In this document: positions 9,430-19,245 of the stretch, piece by piece
Layout: each line of letters opens with the position of its first letter
Position numbering within the stretch: position 1 is the stretch's first letter
Notes under the pieces: generated by a model
Databases searched by the model: none
Told to the model about the DNA's origin: nothing
Seen by the model: the letters and a program-made list of their open reading frames with translations, nothing else
Assembly (NCBI GenBank): GCA_965249615.1
Contig: CBDFMI010000005.1
Span: 635,041-699,040 of the forward strand
DNA length: 64,000 nucleotides
Direction: 5' to 3'
DNA from: G963555815 sp965249615 [NCBI: bacterium]
Lineage (GTDB): Bacteria > UBA8248 > JACPRG01
Program-made: the position numbers and the translations under genes

Positions 9430-10875
9430 TTGAGCTACGAGACCATCATCGGGCTAGAGGTCCACGCCCAACTCCTGACCCGATCCAAGATCTTTTGTGG
9501 CTGCTCCACCACCTTCGGGGCCGAGCCGAACACACAGACCTGTCCCATCTGCCTCGGGATGCCGGGAGTCTTGCCGGTAGTCAACCGAAGGGCCATCGAG
9601 TTCCTCATCAAGCTTGCCATCGCCTGTGACGCGAAGCTTTCCCTCTTCAGCCGGTTTGCCCGAAAGAACTATTTTTATCCCGACCTTCCCAAGAACTATC
9701 AGATCTCTCAGTACGATCTCCCGCTGGCGATCGGAGGCCACATCGAGATCCCCCAGAACGGTGACACAAAGTCCATCGGCCTCGTCCGGATCCACCTGGA
9801 GGAAGACGCGGGCAAGCTCATCCACGGGGAAAACATGGCCGATCCCCATGCCAGCTATGTGGACCTGAACCGAACGGGCGTTCCACTGATGGAGATTGTC
9901 AGCATGCCCGAGCTCCGAAATCCCGCAGAGGCCCGGGAATACCTGACGAAGCTTCGTACCCTTCTCCAGTATCTGGAGATCTGCGACGGGAACATGGAGG
10001 AGGGAAGCCTTCGGTGCGACGCCAATGTCTCCGTCCGGCCCGAGGGCTCCAATGAACTCAAGACCAAGACCGAGATCAAAAACCTGAACTCCTTCCGTCA
10101 CGTGCAGCGGGCCCTCGAATACGAGCGCGACCGTCAGATCAAGCTCGTCGAGAAGGGGGGGACCGTGGCCCATGAAACGAGGCTTTGGGATACCGCCAAA
10201 GGGGCCACCCTGCCCATGCGGACGAAGGAGCAGGCCCATGACTATCGCTACTTTCCAGAGCCCGATCTCGTCCCCCTCGTCATCGACAAGGCGTGGGTCG
10301 AGGAGATTCGGTCAAGCCTCCCGGAACTCCCGGACGCCAAGCGGGCCCGGTTCATCACCCAGTATTCCCTCCCCCCTTATGACGCGGCGGTTCTGACCAC
10401 GTCACGGGCCCTGGCCGATTACTACGAGGAGTGCGTCCGTCTCCACCCGGCCCCCAAGACCATCAGCAACTGGGTGATGGGAGATCTTCTGCGGGACCTC
10501 AAAGCGGCCAAAAAGGAGATTCAAGAAAGTCCTGTGACGCCGAAACACCTGACGGAGATGATCCAGATGGTGGAGTCGGAGACCATCAGCGGGAAGATCG
10601 CCAAGACGGTCTTTGAGGAGATATTTCGCACCGGAAAGGGGCCCCAGGAGGTCGTCACCGAAAAGGGCCTTGTCCAGATCACCGACGAAGGATCTCTGGT
10701 CCAGACCGTCGAGGAGGTCCTGGCGGCCAACCCCACGGAGGTCGAAGCCTACCGGGCCGGAAAAGAGAAGCTTCTCGCCTTCTTCATGGGCCAGGTCATG
10801 AAGGAGACTGCCGGAAAGGCGAACCCCAAGGCGGTCCAGGAGATCTTGCGGTCAAAATTATCTCCCCCGACCTAA
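9430..10875 (+). CDS. gatB: aspartyl/glutamyl-tRNA amidotransferase subunit B
   Basis: GatB binds the misacylated tRNA and, with GatA and GatC, activates and amidates the Glu or Asp. The 481-residue protein starts at TTG after AGAGAGGAC and opens with the family signature [13 protein letters not shown]. The zinc-site cysteines are present as CGCS and [15 protein letters not shown] and the C-terminal helical YqeY-like tail (ending [13 protein letters not shown] and so on) are intact. Length is normal. Operon with gatA. Confidence 0.97.
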   Translation: MSYETIIGLEVHAQLLTRSKIFCGCSTTFGAEPNTQTCPICLGMPGVLPVVNRRAIEFLIKLAIACDAKLSLFSRFARKNYFYPDLPKNYQISQYDLPLAIGGHIEIPQNGDTKSIGLVRIHLEEDAGKLIHGENMADPHASYVDLNRTGVPLMEIVSMPELRNPAEAREYLTKLRTLLQYLEICDGNMEEGSLRCDANVSVRPEGSNELKTKTEIKNLNSFRHVQRALEYERDRQIKLVEKGGTVAHETRLWDTAKGATLPMRTKEQAHDYRYFPEPDLVPLVIDKAWVEEIRSSLPELPDAKRARFITQYSLPPYDAAVLTTSRALADYYEECVRLHPAPKTISNWVMGDLLRDLKAAKKEIQESPVTPKHLTEMIQMVESETISGKIAKTVFEEIFRTGKGPQEVVTEKGLVQITDEGSLVQTVEEVLAANPTEVEAYRAGKEKLLAFFMGQVMKETAGKANPKAVQEILRSKLSPPT

Positions 10876-10900
10876 AACTAAAACCCTACGGAGAGGCCCC

Positions 10901-11900
10901 CTGAATCTCCCAGACGGTCTCCTCAGCTTTCTTCAGGGCTCAAGAGAGGTGCTCGTCCTTGGCATCGGAGGCGGGGGCGATATCGTGGGGACGCTTCCCA
11001 CCGCCCGGCTCTTTGAGGCGTTCGGGGCCAAGACGATCCTGGGAGGCGTATCCTGGGAGCGAATCGTCCGTGACCCGGTCCCCGGCCCCCGCAAGTTGGA
11101 CGAGGTGGAAGGTGTTCGGCCGCTCCACCCGGCCGTTTGGCTCGCCGGGGCGCAGGCCCGGACAAAGGGCGGGGTGCGCTTCACAGAATCCTTTATGGCC
11201 GAGTCTCTTGGGAAGGACACCCTTCTCATCGACATCAACGGCGGTCCCTCCCAGGTGGCCGAGGGGCTTCTCAGGACCGCTGAGGCCTTGGGGGCGGACC
11301 GGGTGATGGGGGGTGGATGTCGGCGGGGACTCTCTCGCCAATGGCAGCGAGGCGGGTATTCGCAGCCCCCTGTGTGACTCCGTCATGGTGGCCGCCCTGG
11401 CTCAGGTGGAAAAAACCCTTCCGACCGCCCTGGGCGTCCTCGGCTATGGGACCGACGCTGAACTCACGGGGGAGGAGATCGACGCGAGCCTCAGCGAGGT
11501 GGCGGCCGGCGGGGGATATCTCGGGGCCTGGGGGATGACGGCCGGGGCCGCCGAGGAGATGGACACCCTGGCCCGAGCCGCAGGGAGCGAGGCAAGCCTG
11601 CTGGCAGTCGCCTCCTTCCGGGGCGAGCGCGGGGTCCGCACCATCCGCGAGGAAACCCGCAGCATGGAGCTGAGCCCCGTCTGCTGTGTCACTTTTTACG
11701 TCCGCCCGGCAGTCCTGATGGATCGGGTCTCGGCCCTCGCCCGAAGCGTCCAGGGTGCCGCCACCCTAAAAGAGGCCAACGAGGCCCTTCACTCTCTTGG
11801 TCTTCGAACAGAGCTCGACCTGGAACAGGAGATGTCGGCCCTGGGGACTCAGAGTTACCAGGAGTGGGATTCTTCTCGAAGAAGCGGAGATCCCAAATGA
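10901..11900 (+). pseudogene. DUF1152 family protein, split by a +1 frameshift
   Basis: Two adjoining frames encode one DUF1152-like protein. The first carries the Gly-rich start LVLGIGGGGDIVGTLP and runs to about 11308. The second resumes with VDVGGDSLANGS, RSPLCDSVM and onward to the TGA at 11898-11900. The join is at a run of six G (11308-11313). Removing one G gives a continuous protein of about 332 residues, the expected family size. The likely start is a CTG at 10901 (Asn-Leu-Pro next), with GGAGAGG four bases upstream; the first ATG/GTG-type start is a GTG at 10949, inside the conserved nucleotide-binding-like loop. Either a real mutation, slippage, or a sequencing error. Function of the family is unknown. 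Confidence 0.7.
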
Positions 11901-11938
11901 AACCCTCGGCATCCTAATAAGGACCCGCGATCAGGGAA

Positions 11939-14653
11939 ATGGCTTCTACGGCGAAAAAGAAACCTCGTCTCTATCTCATCGACGGTTCTTCCTATATCTT
12001 CCGGGCCTACCACGCCATCCGGAACCGGCTCTCGAATTCCGCCGGGCTTCCGACCAACGCCATCTTCGGTTTCACGCAGATGCTCCTGAAAATCCTCCGC
12101 GAGGAGGAACCGACGCACTGCGCCGTCGCTTTTGACGTCGGGCCCCCCGAGAATCGGTTGAAACTTTTCCCAGAGTACAAGGCCAACCGACCGGAGACCC
12201 CGGACGACCTCCTCGCCCAATGGCCCTATTGCCGGGAGATGGCCGAAATCCTGGGCACTCCCATCCTGGAGATGGAGGGTGTCGAGGCCGACGACGTCAT
12301 CGGCACCGTGGCCCGCCGGGCCGAGGCCGCCGGCTTCGATGTCATCATCATCACCGGCGACAAGGATTTTTATCAGCTGGTCAGCCCCCACGTCTCCCTT
12401 TGGGACACCATGCGCAACCGAAGGATCGGACACGCCCAGGTGAAGGAGCGTTTCGGCGTTTCTCCCGACCACGTGGTGGACGTCCTCGCCCTCATGGGAG
12501 ACAGCGTGGACAACGTCCCCGGCGTCCCTGGCATCGGGGAGAAGACAGCCAAAACGCTCATCGAGACCTACGGAGATGTGGAGACCCTTCTGAGCCGGGT
12601 GGACGAGCTGAAATCGGCCAAGCAGCGGGAACGACTCCTGGAACACGCCGAGATGGCCCGGCTGAGCCGGACGCTGGTGACCATCGAGACAGACCTGGAC
12701 TTGGACGTGGGGGTAGAGGATCTTCGGGTCCGGGAGATGGACCGCCAAAAAGCTCTAACCCTGCTGAAGGAGCTGGAGTTTGGCCAGCTGGCCAGCGTGA
12801 TCCTCTCGGAGGGACAGGCGGCCGCCGCGCCGCGCAAGGGTTACGTGGCCGTCCTGAAAGAGGCCCAGTTCAAAAATCTGATAAAACGTCTGAAAACTTC
12901 CAACGGGTTCGCCGTCGATACGGAGGCCACTCATCCGGAGCCCATGTGGGCCAAGCTCGTCGGCGTCTCCGTCTCCTTCAAAGGGGATGAGGGGTTTTAT
13001 ATCCCCATCGCCCATCAGTATCCGGGCGCCCCGAAACAGCTCCCGGCCCAGACCGTCCTCGATGGCCTAAAACCTTTCCTGGCAGATCCGGCGCTTTCGA
13101 AATATGGGCAGAACATCAAATACGACCTGATCGTCCTCAAGAGGGCGGGCGTTGAACTCCAGGGCGTCGCCTTCGACACCATGGTGGCCTCTTACGTCCT
13201 GAACCCGGCCAAACGGGCCCACAACCTGGACGAGATCTCCCGGGAGTTTCTGGACTACCAGGTCATGACCTACAGCCAGGTGGCGGGCTCCGGTACCAAA
13301 CAAAAATCCTTCGACCAGGTGGACATCGAAGCGGCAACACACTACTCGATCGAGGACGCCGACGTCACCTACCAACTCACGGCCATCCTTGGACGAAAGC
13401 TGGACGAGGCGGGCCTTCGGGGCCTCTTTGACGAGATCGAGATGCCGCTCGTCCCGGTCCTGGCCGCCATGGAGTGCGTAGGGGTCCGCGTGGACCGGGA
13501 CCTCCTGGAGGAGATGGGAAAAGAGCTCAAAATACAGATGGCGCAGGCGCTTTCCCGCATCTATGAATACGCCGGGGTCGAGTTCAACCCCAACTCCCCT
13601 ATCCAGCTCCGGGAGATCCTCTACGACAAGCTTGGACTCCATCAGCAGGCCCCGCCCAATGCCGTCAGGCGGACAAAAACCGGCCTCTCTACGGCCGTGG
13701 AGACACTGGAGCGTCTCACGCCCCTTCATCCCCTTCCGGCCGAAATCTTGGGCTACCGGCAGCTGGCAAAGCTTCAGTCGACCTACGTCGCGGCCCTTCC
13801 AAAACTTATCCACCCTGACACGGGCCGCATCCACACTTCCTTCAATCAATCCGTCGCCGCCACGGGGAGGCTCTCGTCCTCAGACCCGAACCTTCAGAAT
13901 ATCCCCATCCGAACCGATCTCGGCAGGCGGATCCGAAAAGCCTTTGTCCCCCGCAAAGGCTGGCGGATGCTCTCGGCGGATTACTCCCAGGTGGAGCTTC
14001 GCATCCTGGCCCACCTCTCCCAGGACGAGCGCCTGCTGGACGCTTTTAGACAAAGGGAAGACGTCCACGCCCGGACCGCCCAAGAGATCTTTGGGCTTGA
14101 CCCTGAGGCCGTGACGGACGAAAAGCGGCGCATGGCCAAGGCGGTCAATTTCGGCGTCATTTACGGTCTCAGCCCCTTTGGCCTTTCCCAGGCCATCGAT
14201 GTTCCCGTTGAGGAGGCCAAGAATTTTATCGACGGCTACTTTGAGCAATATTCGGGCGTCCAAGCCTACATCGAGGACACGCTGGAAGAGGCCCGAAAGC
14301 TTGGCTACGTCACGACACTTCGGGGAAGGCGCCGCCCGATGCCGGACCTGGCGAGCCCGAATCACAACGCCCGGTCCTTTGCCGAGCGGACCGCCATCAA
14401 CACGAGAATCCAGGGAACAGCGGCCGACATCATCAAGGTGGCCATGATCGCCATCCATCACCGCCTGAGGTCCGAAGGGTTTAAAAGCGCCATGATCCTC
14501 CAGGTCCACGACGAGCTCGTCTTTGAAGGGCCTCCCGGGGAGATGAAGACTCTCGTCTCTCTCGTCCGGGAGGAGATGGAGGGGGCGGCGAGTTTAAAAG
14601 TGCCACTTATCGTCGAGACCCATGAGGGCTCGAACTGGGACGAGGCGCACTAG
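11939..14653 (+). CDS. polA: DNA polymerase I
   Basis: PolA fills gaps and removes RNA primers. The 904-residue protein has all three parts. The 5' nuclease spans about 1-290 (YLIDGSSYIFRAYHA, and GDKDFYQLV near 140). The 3'-5' exonuclease begins near 320 and keeps its acidic residues (D327 and E329 in AVDTEA, NIKYD, and YSIEDAD). The polymerase follows: motif A has D681 in SADYSQVELR, the O-helix segment is RRMAKAVNFGVIYG, and motif C is VHDE. So proofreading looks intact, unlike in some bacterial homologues. It starts 38 bp after the DUF1152 gene. Confidence 0.98.
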   Translation: MASTAKKKPRLYLIDGSSYIFRAYHAIRNRLSNSAGLPTNAIFGFTQMLLKILREEEPTHCAVAFDVGPPENRLKLFPEYKANRPETPDDLLAQWPYCREMAEILGTPILEMEGVEADDVIGTVARRAEAAGFDVIIITGDKDFYQLVSPHVSLWDTMRNRRIGHAQVKERFGVSPDHVVDVLALMGDSVDNVPGVPGIGEKTAKTLIETYGDVETLLSRVDELKSAKQRERLLEHAEMARLSRTLVTIETDLDLDVGVEDLRVREMDRQKALTLLKELEFGQLASVILSEGQAAAAPRKGYVAVLKEAQFKNLIKRLKTSNGFAVDTEATHPEPMWAKLVGVSVSFKGDEGFYIPIAHQYPGAPKQLPAQTVLDGLKPFLADPALSKYGQNIKYDLIVLKRAGVELQGVAFDTMVASYVLNPAKRAHNLDEISREFLDYQVMTYSQVAGSGTKQKSFDQVDIEAATHYSIEDADVTYQLTAILGRKLDEAGLRGLFDEIEMPLVPVLAAMECVGVRVDRDLLEEMGKELKIQMAQALSRIYEYAGVEFNPNSPIQLREILYDKLGLHQQAPPNAVRRTKTGLSTAVETLERLTPLHPLPAEILGYRQLAKLQSTYVAALPKLIHPDTGRIHTSFNQSVAATGRLSSSDPNLQNIPIRTDLGRRIRKAFVPRKGWRMLSADYSQVELRILAHLSQDERLLDAFRQREDVHARTAQEIFGLDPEAVTDEKRRMAKAVNFGVIYGLSPFGLSQAIDVPVEEAKNFIDGYFEQYSGVQAYIEDTLEEARKLGYVTTLRGRRRPMPDLASPNHNARSFAERTAINTRIQGTAADIIKVAMIAIHHRLRSEGFKSAMILQVHDELVFEGPPGEMKTLVSLVREEMEGAASLKVPLIVETHEGSNWDEAH

Positions 14654-14698
14654 AGCCTAAAGGAGGGTGGGTCGCGGAAGGCTCTGGATGACAGAAAT

Positions 14699-15874
14699 TC
14701 AGCTCAAGGGTTTTTTGGGGTTCCGTTGGGCGAGGAGATTTCTATAAACAGTCTCGGTTGCGGCCATCATTTTCTCTATTGATAGATGTTGTTCGGCGAA
14801 TTTTCTGCCCGCTTCCCCCATCCGCCGAGCCAGGTCTGAATCCTCAAGCAACGTCAAAATGCCCTGAGCCAGGGCCCCGACATCCCTGGGCGGGACCAAA
14901 ACCCCTGTCGCCCCCGGCGTCACGACTTCAGCAACCCCCCCCACTTGGGTGGCGACGACCGGCTTCCCGGTGGCGTAGGCCTGAGGAATCACTTGTGACG
15001 TCGCCTCCGTCCGAACAGAGGCCAGGACCAAGATGTCCAGGGCGGCCATGACCTCAGGGATATCCTTCCGATAGCCCGTCAGAATCACTTTTTGTTGAAG
15101 CCCCAGCTCCCGGACCAGGCGGGTCACCCCTTCCCGGCGACTGCCATCTCCAACCACGAGGAACCTCGCCTCCGGCGCTTTCACTAAAACCTTTTCTGCG
15201 GCGCGGACGAAGAATTCATGGCCCTTTGAACCCCTCAGCATCCCCACCATGCCCACCAGGGGAGCGGAGGACCCGATCCCGAACTCTGCTCGGAGAGATT
15301 CTCCAGAGTTGTCCGGACGGAATTTTTGAAGGTCTACCCCGGCTGGGATGGAGACGACCTTTTCCGGCGACACCCCCGTGGAGGCCAGGATCATCTGCCG
15401 GATCGTCTCTCCACTCGTGATGATGATGTCTGAAATATGCCGGTAAACAAAGGTCCGGGCGGGACCTTTGTGGACGGGGATGGAGACATGCCGGCTCCGG
15501 ACGACCGGGACGCCCAAAAATTTTGCCCCAAGGGCGAGCCAGCTGTCTATCGAGCTGTGGGTGTGAACGATGTCAATCTTGTCCTGTCGGATGATGCGGC
15601 GGAGGGCCCCCATCGCCAGGGGATCAAAACTCCCGCGCATCCTGACCGCCCGGCACTCCAGGCCCTTCTTCCTGGCCTCTACGAGAATCCGGCTGTGGGG
15701 CTGGCAGGCGATGAGGACCCGGTGGCCTCGGGCAAGGAGGCGACCGGTCTCCTCGAGGATCCGGATCTCCTGTCCCCCCCAACCCGGAGACGCCTCCGTA
15801 TGAAGGACGGCAAAAGTCCCCCCTGCGCCGCCTGACGAACTTGAAATTTCACTTGTGACGGAAGATTGCGCCAT
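14699..15874 (-). CDS. glycosyltransferase, GT4 family
   Basis: A GT-B fold retaining glycosyltransferase of 391 residues. The N-terminal domain carries the acceptor-side loop GWGGQEIRILEE (about 31-42). The C-terminal donor domain has VGMVGMLRGSKGHE, VVGDGSRREGV, and the nucleotide-sugar motif EATSQVIPQAYATGKPVVA with GGVAEVV. No signal peptide; a cytosolic or membrane-peripheral enzyme of lipopolysaccharide or exopolysaccharide assembly is likely. The substrate cannot be read from sequence. Its ATG overlaps the TGA of the aldo/keto reductase (TGATG), so the two are translationally coupled. Confidence 0.92.
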   Translation of the reverse strand: MAQSSVTSEISSSSGGAGGTFAVLHTEASPGWGGQEIRILEETGRLLARGHRVLIACQPHSRILVEARKKGLECRAVRMRGSFDPLAMGALRRIIRQDKIDIVHTHSSIDSWLALGAKFLGVPVVRSRHVSIPVHKGPARTFVYRHISDIIITSGETIRQMILASTGVSPEKVVSIPAGVDLQKFRPDNSGESLRAEFGIGSSAPLVGMVGMLRGSKGHEFFVRAAEKVLVKAPEARFLVVGDGSRREGVTRLVRELGLQQKVILTGYRKDIPEVMAALDILVLASVRTEATSQVIPQAYATGKPVVATQVGGVAEVVTPGATGVLVPPRDVGALAQGILTLLEDSDLARRMGEAGRKFAEQHLSIEKMMAATETVYRNLLAQRNPKKPLS

Positions 15875-16986
15875 CAGGGATTCTGGAAGAGTTTCAGGAA
15901 TTGCTCCAGGGGAGCCGGGGCGAGACGGGCGGTCGCCAAGTTCTCTTCCACGTGAGCGACCTGCTTCATGCCGACCAGGGCGACCGACAAGCCGGGCGAA
16001 GACCGGACGAACTGGATGGCACGCTGGGCGTCCGTGTCGAGGCCGCTGAAAACCTCCCCAACCACGGGGGGGAGGCCCTGAGCGACGTTGCCCTGATAAA
16101 TGGAGGCGCTCGCCATGACAGAGAGGCCAAGATGCCTTGCCGCCTTTAGGGGGGACATCTCCACGCCATCCACCCGCTGGTTCTCTTGCGTCCAGGCCTC
16201 CGGCATGGCCAGGTTCATCGGAAGCTGGATGGCCCGAAAGTGGTGGTCCTCATGCGCCAGATCCCGCGCAAGACCGACAAGCTCTGAGAGGGAAACGTAA
16301 TCGGGGGCGTCCTGAGGCTCGCGGTAGGCCGTCCAGGTGGCCGTGCCGTAGAAGCGAATGGCCCCTTGGCGGACGTTCATCTCCAGCAACTCAAAGGCGC
16401 TCGACATGCGGCGCAGGAACTCGTCCCGGGAGACCTCGTGGAGCTGGGTTTCAGGGTTATGAATGTAATAGACGTCCAGGCACTCCAGGCCCAGATTCTC
16501 GCGGCTGGTATCGAGCTGGTGCTGCAGATATTCGGGCGTCATGCAGTGGCACCCGGCCACAAGGTCTGACGGGCTTGCCACCCCGGGCTCAACGAAGGTT
16601 TTCTGAAAATAATCGACGGGGTTTTGTGGCGGTTCTCCGTCAAAGGGAACAAACCCCCCCTTGGTCGCGACGATGACCTCTTCCCGCTTCGCCTTTCCGC
16701 TCTCGAAGAGAGTTTTCAGGGCCTCGCCGATGGCGCGCTCGCTTCGCTGGAAGCGGTAATTAATGGCGGTGTCAATGACGTTACATCCGAGCTCCACGGC
16801 CCGCACGGTGGCATCTCGGTAGAGATGGTCCGTCGCATCGTCATGATGGCCGAGATAGGTGCCCATCCCGATGGAAGAGGCCAAGAGATCTTGATAGCAC
16901 GTGAAATGTTCGGGTGCCAGCTGCCCTTTAAAACGTTCCCGGTAGGCGGCGGTCCCGTCAGGGGTGGCGTGTCCGCTCCAAGCCAT
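15874..16986 (-). CDS. aldo/keto reductase
   Basis: A 370-residue NADPH-type aldo/keto reductase barrel. The catalytic tetrad is present: D72 (NVIDTAINY), Y77, K109 (IVATKGG) and H176 (YYIHNPE). It is longer than the common 320 residues because of an insert of about 30 residues after the lysine (about 112-145). Substrate unknown. Its stop overlaps the start of the GT4 gene, and a pteridine-reductase-type SDR lies 102 bp upstream on the same strand. Confidence 0.92.
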   Translation of the reverse strand: MAWSGHATPDGTAAYRERFKGQLAPEHFTCYQDLLASSIGMGTYLGHHDDATDHLYRDATVRAVELGCNVIDTAINYRFQRSERAIGEALKTLFESGKAKREEVIVATKGGFVPFDGEPPQNPVDYFQKTFVEPGVASPSDLVAGCHCMTPEYLQHQLDTSRENLGLECLDVYYIHNPETQLHEVSRDEFLRRMSSAFELLEMNVRQGAIRFYGTATWTAYREPQDAPDYVSLSELVGLARDLAHEDHHFRAIQLPMNLAMPEAWTQENQRVDGVEMSPLKAARHLGLSVMASASIYQGNVAQGLPPVVGEVFSGLDTDAQRAIQFVRSSPGLSVALVGMKQVAHVEENLATARLAPAPLEQFLKLFQNP

Positions 16987-17088
16987 TCAGAAACCTCTCC
17001 TCAGAAAATCACACCCGAAAAAAGAAATTCTCCTTTGTCCAGGATATCCCCTCTCTCAGGAAAAACGAAGGGGAAATCGGAGGGACTC

Positions 17089-17823
17089 TCAGGAGATGAG
17101 GCGGCCCCCGTCGACGGGGATAACGGCGCCGGTAATGAAGTCTGAGCCCTCGATGAGGAAGTGAACTGCCGCGGCCACATCCTCGGGCGAGCCGACGCGT
17201 CGAAGGGGAACGGCCCGCTCAACGGCCTTTTTCTGCTCAGGACCAAAATCCTCGGGGAGAAGGACAGGGCCGGGGGCAACGGCATTGACCTGGACCTCGG
17301 GGGCAAGGGCCAGGGCCAGGCCCTGGGTGAGGGCGATCACCCCCGCCTTGGAGACGCAGTAGGGGAGATAGCCTTTGTAGGGTCGGTAGCCGGCCCAGTC
17401 GGCGATGTTGACGATCTTGCCCTCCCCCCGCCGCTTCATGGACGTGCCCAGGCGGTGGGAGAGGAGGAAGACCCCCTTGAGGTTCACCTCCAGGTTTCGG
17501 TCCCAGTCCTCCTCCGTCAACTCCTCAAAGGCTTTTCGGTAGAAAATCGAGGCGCTGTTGACCAGCAAATCGATCGAGGGAAATCGGGCTTCCGCGGCTT
17601 GCACCAGGGCGTCCACCTCCTTGGCCTTCGACACGTCCCCCTGGACAATGAGGGCCTCCACGCCGAGGGCTTGGATGCTGGCCGCTGTCTCTTCGGCCTG
17701 CTCCTTTGAGCGGCGGTAGTGAACGACCACATTGGCCCCGGCCCCTGCGAGGCGAAGGGCGATGGCGCGGCCCACCCTCAGGGCTGAGCCGGTGATGAGG
17801 GCTGTCTTGCCTTGAATCTTCAA
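17089..17823 (-). CDS. short-chain dehydrogenase of the pteridine reductase type
   Basis: A 244-residue Rossmann-fold SDR starting at TTG after AAGGAGGGCC. The cofactor loop is TGSALRVGRA (11-20), that is TGxxxRxG, the form found in pteridine reductases (PTR1, FolM) rather than the common TGxxxGIG. The catalytic serine position is Asp (D142, NIADWAG), as in PTR1, followed by Y155 and K159 (YLPYCVSK). So reduction of a pterin or dihydrofolate is a reasonable guess. Neighbours queC and queD belong to a pterin-derived pathway. A generic FabG-like reductase is the alternative. Confidence 0.85.
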   Translation of the reverse strand: MKIQGKTALITGSALRVGRAIALRLAGAGANVVVHYRRSKEQAEETAASIQALGVEALIVQGDVSKAKEVDALVQAAEARFPSIDLLVNSASIFYRKAFEELTEEDWDRNLEVNLKGVFLLSHRLGTSMKRRGEGKIVNIADWAGYRPYKGYLPYCVSKAGVIALTQGLALALAPEVQVNAVAPGPVLLPEDFGPEQKKAVERAVPLRRVGSPEDVAAAVHFLIEGSDFITGAVIPVDGGRLIS

Positions 17824-17928
17824 AGAGAGGCCCTCCTTGCTCCTACGGGAAGACAGCGGCAGTCAACCAGGAAGGCCCTTCCGTCTATATGGCCGGAGGC
17901 GTAAAATGCGGGTTGGGAGAAGCGCCTC

Positions 17929-18630
17929 ATGGTGTCAAAACCTCGAAAGGGCCGGTCCGGGGACGTCCGAACCGGGCCCATCTGCGTCCTCGCCAGCGGC
18001 GGCCTGGACTCCTGTGTCCTGCTGGCAGAGCTGGCTTCCGTCCATGAGGCCGTCCACCCACTCTACATCCGGTCAGGGCTGGCCTGGGAGGAAGCGGAGC
18101 TTTATGCGCTTCGCCGTTTCCTAAGGGCCCTTCGCCTGCGGATGATCCGGCCCCTAAAAATCCTTGACCTCGCCGCCGGGGACCTTTATGGCCCTCATTG
18201 GAGCGTCAACGGCAAAAAAGTCCCCGACTATGACGCCAAAGATGAATCCGTCTACCTCCCCGGTCGAAATATCCTCCTCCTCGCCAAGAGCGCCGTCTTC
18301 TGCGCCCTTTACCAGATCCCAACCCTGGCACTCGCTCCCCTTCAGCACAATCCCTTTCCTGACTCCCAGCCGGAATTTTTCAGGGAGATGGAGCGCGCCC
18401 TCACCCGGGGACTGAATTTTCCCATCCGGATCGACATGCCCTTCTCGGGACTCTCCAAGCGGGACGTCATCTTCAGAGGCCGCCGCCTTCCCCTGGAGGT
18501 CACCCTCTCCTGCATCGACCCGAAAGGCCGGACTCACTGCGGCACCTGCGTGAAATGCGCCGAACGCCAGCGGGCCTTTCACGCGGCCCGGGTTGAAGAC
18601 CGGACCCGCTATCGACAGGTTGGGCGTTAG
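17929..18630 (+). CDS. queC: QueC-like 7-cyano-7-deazaguanine synthase family protein (divergent)
   Basis: A 233-residue adenine-nucleotide alpha-hydrolase with the PP-loop SGGLDS (23-28) and the motif VYLPGRN (108-114). Four zinc cysteines are C195, C204, C207 and C210. These make it a QueC-family enzyme, which converts carboxy-deazaguanine to preQ0 with ATP and ammonia. Two segments usual in QueC are changed: the YGQRH motif after the second strand reads YIRSGLAWEEAE, and the substrate-pocket SGYPDCR region reads NPFPDSQPEF. It may therefore use another substrate. It converges on queD with 25 bp between stops. FolE and QueE are not in the window. Confidence 0.8.
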   Translation: MVSKPRKGRSGDVRTGPICVLASGGLDSCVLLAELASVHEAVHPLYIRSGLAWEEAELYALRRFLRALRLRMIRPLKILDLAAGDLYGPHWSVNGKKVPDYDAKDESVYLPGRNILLLAKSAVFCALYQIPTLALAPLQHNPFPDSQPEFFREMERALTRGLNFPIRIDMPFSGLSKRDVIFRGRRLPLEVTLSCIDPKGRTHCGTCVKCAERQRAFHAARVEDRTRYRQVGR

Positions 18631-18655
18631 GCGTCCTGGGCAGAAACCCGCCCCA

Positions 18656-19069
18656 TTATTTCTCCAGGCTCTCCCGGTAGACGGCGCACGATGTGTCCGT
18701 CTCCCAAAGGCGTACTTCAACGACCGGAAGGTCCTGAGAGACCGCGTATTGGAAGATGAGCTTCGCGATGTTCTCGGCCGAAGGATTCTCATCAAGGAGG
18801 TAGACAGGCTCCCCGAGCCCCTGGATGACCTCCAGGGCGGGGTCCTCCTTGCAGAGGATCATCTTGTGGTCCAGCTCGGCATCCACCCAGGCCTTGACGA
18901 CCGTCTTGACCTCGCCAAAGTCGAAGACCATCCCCCGACGGTCCAGCTCATTGGTCTCAAGCACCACCTCCAGCCTTCCGTTATGGCCGTGAAGATGGCG
19001 GCATTTCCCCTCGTAATTCAGGAGACGGTGCCCGTAGCAGAAATTGATCTCTTTGATAACCCGATACAC
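18656..19069 (-). CDS. queD: 6-carboxy-5,6,7,8-tetrahydropterin synthase (QueD/PTPS family)
   Basis: A 137-residue T-fold enzyme starting at GTG with GAGGT upstream. Zinc ligands H14, H27 and H29 (LHGHN), the catalytic Cys C23 (KCRHLHGH, the CxxxHGH form typical of QueD) and the D67-H68 pair (LDHKM) are all visible. A glutamate-containing end (LWETDTS) is present. QueD turns dihydroneopterin triphosphate into carboxytetrahydropterin for queuosine. With a pteridine-reductase-type SDR close by, a role in another pterin route is also possible. Confidence 0.9.
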   Translation of the reverse strand: MYRVIKEINFCYGHRLLNYEGKCRHLHGHNGRLEVVLETNELDRRGMVFDFGEVKTVVKAWVDAELDHKMILCKEDPALEVIQGLGEPVYLLDENPSAENIAKLIFQYAVSQDLPVVEVRLWETDTSCAVYRESLEK

Positions 19070-19176
19070 TTCGCGACCTCATGACAGCATCTTGTGGTGG
19101 GGACTAGGGGCTCCATATCCTCTCACAAGCCTTGGGAGGGTTCAATCCCGTGGCGGAATCCACCCCTCTTCGCAGG

Positions 19177-19205
19177 ATGACACACCCTCTTAGGGGACGT
19201 ATAAT
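19177..19205 (+). promoter_or_regulatory. near-consensus sigma70 promoter for the TPR gene
   Basis: ATGACA (19177-19182, five of six) and a perfect TATAAT (19200-19205) are separated by 17 bases. Transcription would start near 19212, about 34 nt before the ATG at 19246. Confidence 0.7.
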
Positions 19206-19245
19206 AAGAGTCGAATTCAGGAGGGGGAAAGAAAACGGAGAGGCG

